From NCBI RefSeq assembly GCF_900112135.1, contig NZ_FOLC01000009.1, positions 1-53,516 of the forward strand: a stretch of DNA of 53,516 nt, written 5' to 3'. Shown piece after piece: positions 49,952 to 53,516 of this stretch. Position 1 is the first letter of the stretch, and every line of letters starts with the position of its first letter. The position numbers and the translations under genes are program-made. Under the pieces are notes generated by a model that was given only the letters and a program-made list of their open reading frames with translations, did not search any database and was not told the origin of the DNA. The DNA is from Collimonas sp. OK412. Lineage in GTDB: Bacteria > Pseudomonadota > Gammaproteobacteria > Burkholderiales > Burkholderiaceae_D.

Positions 49952-50692
49952 ATGGAAGTAAGTCCTTACGGATTGGAAGCGCTCTGGAGCCAGGGCGATT
50001 TCGTCATCAAAAGCGTCGCCGTGCTGCTGGTGGCGATGTCGATTGCGTCCTGGTACGTCATCCTGACCAAGGCCCTGCAAATCCTGCGCTTCCAGCGCGC
50101 GGCGCACGCCGCCGGCCACCAGTTCTGGGATACCACCAGCCTGCCGGAAGGCATCGCCACGCTGGGCACGGAGAATCCGTTTGCCGAAGTAGCCCAGGCC
50201 GGCGTCTCCTCGATGCGCCACCACGCCGCCCACAAGGGGCATCTGCACGATCAGCTCTCGGTCAGCGACTGGGTCACCCTCTCGCTGCGCCAGGCCATCG
50301 ATGAAGTTTCAGGCAAATTGCAGGCCGGCATGGCCGTGCTGGCCTCGGTCGGCTCTACCGCGCCTTTTGTCGGCCTGTTTGGCACTGTGTGGGGCATTTA
50401 TCATGCGCTGGTGTCGATCGGCACTTCCGGCCAGGCCAGCATCGACAAGGTCGCCGGTCCGGTCGGCGAGGCGCTGATCATGACCGCCCTCGGCCTGGCC
50501 GTGGCGATCCCGGCTACCTTCGGTTATAACGCCCTGGTGCGCGGCAACAAGACCATCATCGCCAAGCTGAACAAATTCGGCTTTGACCTGCACGCCCTGT
50601 TCGTTACCGGCTCCCGTTCCAGCAACAATGAAACAGACCATGCCAACGGCTCGAACAATGGCGCCAAGCTGGTCGCCGTGAAAGGTGCATGA
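49952..50692 (+). CDS. exbB: biopolymer transport protein ExbB
   Basis: Proton-channel subunit of the TonB complex, related to TolQ and MotA. The 246-residue protein has three membrane spans: about 20-42 (SVAVLLVAMSIASWYVIL), 125-150 (GMAVLASVGSTAPFVGLFGT) and 165-190 (GEALIMTALGLAVAIPATFG). AAGGGGAG gives a strong ribosome site for the ATG at 49952. The C-terminal 25 residues are polar and Asn-rich. Its stop overlaps the exbD start (ATGA), giving coupled synthesis of the two channel subunits. Confidence 0.95.
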   Translation: MEVSPYGLEALWSQGDFVIKSVAVLLVAMSIASWYVILTKALQILRFQRAAHAAGHQFWDTTSLPEGIATLGTENPFAEVAQAGVSSMRHHAAHKGHLHDQLSVSDWVTLSLRQAIDEVSGKLQAGMAVLASVGSTAPFVGLFGTVWGIYHALVSIGTSGQASIDKVAGPVGEALIMTALGLAVAIPATFGYNALVRGNKTIIAKLNKFGFDLHALFVTGSRSSNNETDHANGSNNGAKLVAVKGA

Positions 50693-51108
50693 TGGGCATG
50701 GGCTCCTTGTCCGATTCGGACGACGATTTCAATCCGGAGATCAACACCACGCCGCTGGTCGATGTGATGCTGGTGCTGCTGATCATCTTTATCATGACCA
50801 TCCCGGTGATGAACCACGCGGTGAAGATCGATTTGCCGCGCGCCGCCAACCAGCCTGACCAGGCCAAGCCGGAAAACATCAGCCTGTCGATCGACGCCGA
50901 CGGCAAGCTGTTCTGGAATGATGAAGTGGTCGACCGCAACGAACTGAATGCGCGGATTGCGGTTGCAGCGCAAAAGCAGCCACAGCCGGAGCTGCATTTA
51001 CGCGCGGCGCGCACGGTGCAATATGAAAAAGTGGCCCAGGTGATGGCGGCGGCCCAGTCCGGCGGCCTCGGCAAAATCGGCTTTGTCACCGATCCGGACG
51101 CCAAGTAA
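50689..51108 (+). CDS. exbD: biopolymer transport protein ExbD
   Basis: A 139-residue partner of ExbB with one span near the amino end. The conserved channel aspartate is Asp25 in NTTPLVDVMLVLLIIFIM, followed by the periplasmic domain. The ATG at 50689 shares ATGA with the exbB stop; further methionines within the first four codons make the exact start uncertain by up to three residues. It ends the tonB-exbB-exbD group; a strong terminator follows 50 bases later. Confidence 0.95.
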   Translation: MMGMGSLSDSDDDFNPEINTTPLVDVMLVLLIIFIMTIPVMNHAVKIDLPRAANQPDQAKPENISLSIDADGKLFWNDEVVDRNELNARIAVAAQKQPQPELHLRAARTVQYEKVAQVMAAAQSGGLGKIGFVTDPDAK

Positions 51109-51157
51109 ACAGATCGCTGGATAAGCGTTCGCGGCTATCAAACGCCGCCTCCGCAGG

Positions 51158-51191
51158 AGCCTGCGCATGTCGCCATGCGCAGGCTTTTTTT
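51158..51191 (+). terminator. terminator after exbD
   Basis: AGCCTGCGCATG (51158-51169) pairs with CATGCGCAGGCT (51174-51185) around a four-base loop, followed by a run of T to 51191. Confidence 0.93.
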
Positions 51192-51222
51192 CTTTCCCGC
51201 ACCATCGCGTTGATGCACAAAT

Positions 51223-51241
51223 CACAATGAAAATGATTCGC
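51223..51241 (+). promoter_or_regulatory. Fur-box-like site upstream of bfr
   Basis: CACAATGAAAATGATTCGC agrees with the 19-base Fur consensus GATAATGATAATCATTATC at 13 positions. It lies between the exbD terminator and bfr, about 160 bases before the bfr ATG. fur is encoded in this window. Function is inferred from the match only. Confidence 0.45.
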
Positions 51242-51403
51242 GCTACCCGATGATGAAAAAGCTTATCGCATGCGCTATCATGGCAGCGATTTCGGTCGCA
51301 TATCGTTTAAGCGACGCGCCGATCACGTGAGAAGCCGGAATACAGTCCAGAAATCCCCGACTTTATCCCTGAGCGCTCCGCATCCCATCACAGCGAGGTC
51401 CCC

Positions 51404-51874
51404 ATGCAAGGCGAAAAACAAATCATCACGCTGCTCAACGCGCAGCTGACCAACGAACTGACAGCGATCAACCAGTATTTCCTGCATGCCCGCATGTACA
51501 AGCACTGGGGCCTGGAAAAACTCGGCAAGAAGGAATACGAAGAATCCATCGGCGAAATGAAGCATGCCGACAAACTGATTGACCGCATCCTGATGCTGAA
51601 CGGCTTGCCGAATCTGCAAGCGCTGCACAAGCTGATGATCGGCGAATCGACGCCGGAGATGCTGCAATGCGACCTGAAGCTGGAGCAAGGCGCACAAAAG
51701 ACCGTCAAGGATGGCATCGCTGCCTGCGAAAAAGCGGGCGATTATGTGTCGCGCGAACTGTTCAAGGAAATCCTTGAAGACACCGAAGAACATATCGACT
51801 GGCTGGAAACCCAGCTCGACCTGATCGACAAGGTCGGCCTGCAAAACTACCTGCAAAGCCAGATGGACGCCTGA
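51404..51874 (+). CDS. bfr: bacterioferritin
   Basis: A 156-residue subunit of the 24-mer iron store. Ferroxidase ligands are visible as Glu18, Glu51 and His54, with the later [11 protein letters not shown] helix supplying the rest. Met52, the heme ligand between subunits, is kept ([18 protein letters not shown]). GAGG precedes the ATG. It is transcribed alone: a terminator lies before it (after exbD) and another after it. Its partner ferredoxin Bfd is encoded 2.2 kb upstream. Confidence 0.95.
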   Translation: MQGEKQIITLLNAQLTNELTAINQYFLHARMYKHWGLEKLGKKEYEESIGEMKHADKLIDRILMLNGLPNLQALHKLMIGESTPEMLQCDLKLEQGAQKTVKDGIAACEKAGDYVSRELFKEILEDTEEHIDWLETQLDLIDKVGLQNYLQSQMDA

Positions 51875-51901
51875 CCCTGCATCCATCCGGGCACACGGCT
51901 C

Positions 51902-51934
51902 ACGGCTTCCGACTCACCATCGGAAGCCGTTTTT
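51902..51934 (+). terminator. terminator after bfr
   Basis: ACGGCTTCCGA (51902-51912) pairs with TCGGAAGCCGT (51920-51930) around a seven-base loop and is followed by T residues. The converging DUF167 gene ends 14 bases beyond. Confidence 0.92.
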
Positions 51935-51947
51935 CCTTCCTCGGCGT

Positions 51948-52268
51948 TTACTGCGCCGATGCCAGCAAACGGCGCATGACGGCTTCGGCGGTCAGTGACG
52001 GAGCATGCGCTTCGACGATTTTGCGCTTGTTGGTATGACCGTGGGTAATGACGATCTTGCTGCGCGGCACATCCAGCAACTCCGCCAGGTAGCGCACCAG
52101 CGCGTCATTCGCCTTGCCCTCGATAGGCTGCGCCTGCAAGCGCAGCTTGAGGACATTCTCCAGCGGACCGATGATCTGGCTTTTCTTGGCGTTAGGCGTC
52201 ACCTGCAGCGCCAGCCTGACCCCGCCGGCAACATCGGAGCACCATGCGGCGCCCGCCTTTTGGTTCAT
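51948..52268 (-). CDS. DUF167 (YggU-type) family protein
   Basis: A 106-residue protein of the small DUF167 family, with LALQVTPNAKKSQIIGPLEN, VLKLRLQAQPIEGKANDALV and VPRSKIVITHGHTNKRKIVE. These match the family pattern; no function is established. Its ATG overlaps the stop of the YggT gene by four bases, and the yggT-yggU pairing is common in proteobacteria, which supports both calls. It converges on bfr. Confidence 0.88.
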   Translation of the reverse strand: MNQKAGAAWCSDVAGGVRLALQVTPNAKKSQIIGPLENVLKLRLQAQPIEGKANDALVRYLAELLDVPRSKIVITHGHTNKRKIVEAHAPSLTAEAVMRRLLASAQ

Positions 52269-52807
52269 GCCACCGACATGATCAGGTAAATGACCAGCTG
52301 GTGCACTACCCGCAGCAATATCAGCGCCGCCAGCGGCGACAGATCGATATTGCCGATCAGCGGGATAATCCTGCGCAAAGGGCGCAGCAGCGGCTCATTC
52401 AGCGCCCGCACGAAGGGCGCCAGGGGCGCATTCGGATTCACCCAGCTAAAGATCGCCTCGATGATCAGCAATGCGATCAGCCCATAGAATACCCACTGGA
52501 AAAACAGCAGCGCCGACAAGCTGAAGATCAGCGAAGCACTCAGCGCCGACCTGACGCCCAGTTCCAGCAGGATGCAGATGACGGCGACCACAACCGCGCC
52601 TATCAGGCTGGCCCAGTCATAGCCGCCTACCCCCGGCAACAAGCGCCGCATCGGCCGCACGGCCCAGTCGGACAAGGTGAAAATGAATTGCGCCAGCTGT
52701 TGCGGCGGCCGCACCCGCACCGCCTGGATCCAGAACCGAAGCAACAGGACACCGCCCAGGACGCTGGCGATAGTTTCGATAATCAAGGTGAAAATGTTCT
52801 GCAACAC
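52265..52807 (-). CDS. YggT family membrane protein
   Basis: A 180-residue inner-membrane protein with two copies of the YGGT unit: IASVLGGVLLLRFWIQAVRV...FTLSDWAVRPMRRLLPG, and LIALLIIEAIFSWVNPNAPL...LNEPLLRPLRRIIPLIGNID. Four spans are expected. I choose the GTG at 52807, with AAGGGA about nine bases before it. An ATG at 52900 would add a 31-residue polar segment unlike the family, and a TTG one codon on is also possible. YggT proteins have been linked to osmotic tolerance and cell division; the role here is not known. It overlaps the DUF167 gene. Confidence 0.85.
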   Translation of the reverse strand: MLQNIFTLIIETIASVLGGVLLLRFWIQAVRVRPPQQLAQFIFTLSDWAVRPMRRLLPGVGGYDWASLIGAVVVAVICILLELGVRSALSASLIFSLSALLFFQWVFYGLIALLIIEAIFSWVNPNAPLAPFVRALNEPLLRPLRRIIPLIGNIDLSPLAALILLRVVHQLVIYLIMSVA

Positions 52808-53089
52808 GACGTGTTTCCCTTTCCAGATGAAGCAGCGATTCAGGCGGACCGGCATCGGCGTCAGTCCATATACTGATAACTTACCCGAATTCGGGCGCAA
52901 GATGTAAGTCGGGAATGCGGGCGAACGCCACAGTTCAAGGTTTAAGAAAAAAATGGACCTGCCGGCTGGCTATCGTAGCAGCAATTTCCGACAGGCTGAC
53001 GACCCGCTGACGACCCGCTTGCGCGAGCATATGCCGGCTGCCAGACGCACAGCGCTACCCGCCCCTCTGTGATATCCGCCGCCACAAAT
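52808..53089. other. intergenic stretch upstream of the YggT gene
   Basis: No convincing gene. The upstream region of the minus-strand YggT gene and an 11-base tandem repeat (CTGACGACCCG twice, near 52996-53017) are all that is visible. Confidence 0.4.
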
Positions 53090-53124
53090 AAAAACCCGCT
53101 GCAGGCGCTAGGCCATACAGCGGG
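53090..53124 (-). terminator. terminator of the histone-like gene
   Basis: On the minus strand CCCGCTG (53124-53118) pairs with CAGCGGG (53101-53095), with a 16-base loop that can pair further inside, followed by TTTTTATTT. It lies about 40 bases after the stop at 53166. Confidence 0.7.
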
Positions 53125-53165
53125 CGATATGCCTGAACTTGATCAGGCAAGCCGGCAAACGCTAA

Positions 53166-53516
53166 TTACGGGCGTGTGCCAGTTGGGAACGGCCAAGCTG
53201 CTGCCGGGTTCAGCACTGTTGTTGCTGCTGGTGCTGCTGCCGGCTTTGCTGCTGGCTTCTTGGCTGCAGGTTTCGCTGCGGCCTTTTTAACAGCTGGCTT
53301 GGCGGCAGCAGGTTTCGCTGCTGCTTTAGCTGCCGGCTTTTTTGCTGCTGGCTTAGCCGCGACTTTCTTAACTGCCGGCTTTTTTGCCGCTGGTTTCGCT
53401 GCTGCCTTAGCAACCGGCTTCTTGGCTGCTACTGCTTTCTTGGCTACCGGCTTTTTGGCCGCGACAGCTTTCTTGGCAACCGGTTTCTTGGCTGCTGGTT
53501 TTGCTGCTGCTTTCTT
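53166..53516 (-). CDS. histone H1-like Lys/Ala/Pro-rich protein, C-terminal part
   Basis: The last 116 codons of a gene that enters from the right edge; no ATG lies in the window. The protein is a run of AAKKPVAKKAV- and AAKPAAKKPA-type units, then APAATTVLNPAAAWPFPTGT and a TAA at 53166. Such tails are known from histone H1-like, AlgP-type DNA-binding proteins of beta- and gammaproteobacteria, which bind DNA through the lysines and may compact it. The amino-terminal part, which would settle the family, is outside. The plus-strand Leu-rich and minus-strand Gln-rich frames over it are shadows. Confidence 0.82.
   Translation of the reverse strand, partial: KKAAAKPAAKKPVAKKAVAAKKPVAKKAVAAKKPVAKAAAKPAAKKPAVKKVAAKPAAKKPAAKAAAKPAAAKPAVKKAAAKPAAKKPAAKPAAAPAATTVLNPAAAWPFPTGTRP

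Noticed and set aside
53210-53516. Repeat tract as a CRISPR array or noncoding tandem repeat
   Set aside because: The repeats are irregular and in frame, encoding Lys/Ala/Pro units with a stop and terminator; there are no spacers.

Overview
The window looks like a chromosomal segment of a GC-rich betaproteobacterium, most likely of the Oxalobacteraceae (Collimonas, Herbaspirillum or Janthinobacterium type). That is a judgement from gene content, gene order and protein style (hda-HAD-pcnB-folK-dnk-panB, grpE-dnaK-dnaJ, leuS-lptE-holA-proA, hemP-bfd-tonB-exbB-exbD, PHB depolymerase), not from a database search. No rRNA, tRNA or CRISPR array was recognised.

Layout. Bases 1-430 hold the start of an IS4-like transposase and a 46-base palindrome. 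Bases 436-9000 (minus strand) hold an exported M20 peptidase and a transglutaminase / ATP-grasp-alpha-E fusion / large transglutaminase set (module A). A PHB depolymerase, a 267-base MITE-like element, a GST-fold protein and a cupin follow. Bases 12093-16313 (plus strand) hold a second set: ATP-grasp, alpha-E, transglutaminase and the proteasome-like peptidase Anbu (module B). Bases 16400-21222 are a tightly coupled minus-strand operon (hda, HAD phosphatase, folK, pcnB, deoxynucleoside kinase, panB). Then come an AI-2E-type membrane protein, purM, carbonic anhydrase and a chalcone isomerase-like periplasmic protein.

Bases 25345-29295 are the heat-shock block grpE-dnaK-dnaJ, with two sigma-32-type promoters and a terminator. 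Next come ferrochelatase, recN, NAD kinase, a HAD hydrolase, the repressor gene hrcA, a TfoX-like protein, fur, bamE and dapB. A PAP2-like/DUF535 fusion gene stands alone at 38030. Bases 39818-47951 hold leuS, lptE, holA, proA, a HemJ/CopD-like membrane protein, a DsbA-fold isomerase and an rRNA methyltransferase. Bases 48241-51874 form an iron and heme block (hemP, a small unknown gene, bfd, tonB, exbB, exbD, bfr). DUF167 and YggT genes and the lysine/alanine-rich end of a histone H1-like protein close the window.

How it works together. The most notable system is the pair of ATP-grasp/alpha-E/transglutaminase modules. The standalone ATP-grasp of module B keeps a glycine-rich nucleotide-loop-like stretch and is followed by Anbu with its N-terminal threonine. 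The fused copy in module A has lost that stretch and has no protease. A peptide-synthesis or protein-tagging route coupled to proteolysis has been suggested for such neighbourhoods, but substrates remain unknown. Iron and heme functions recur (fur, hemH, a HemJ-like protein, hemP, bfd, TonB system, bfr), and heat-shock control is represented by both sigma-32 promoters and hrcA.
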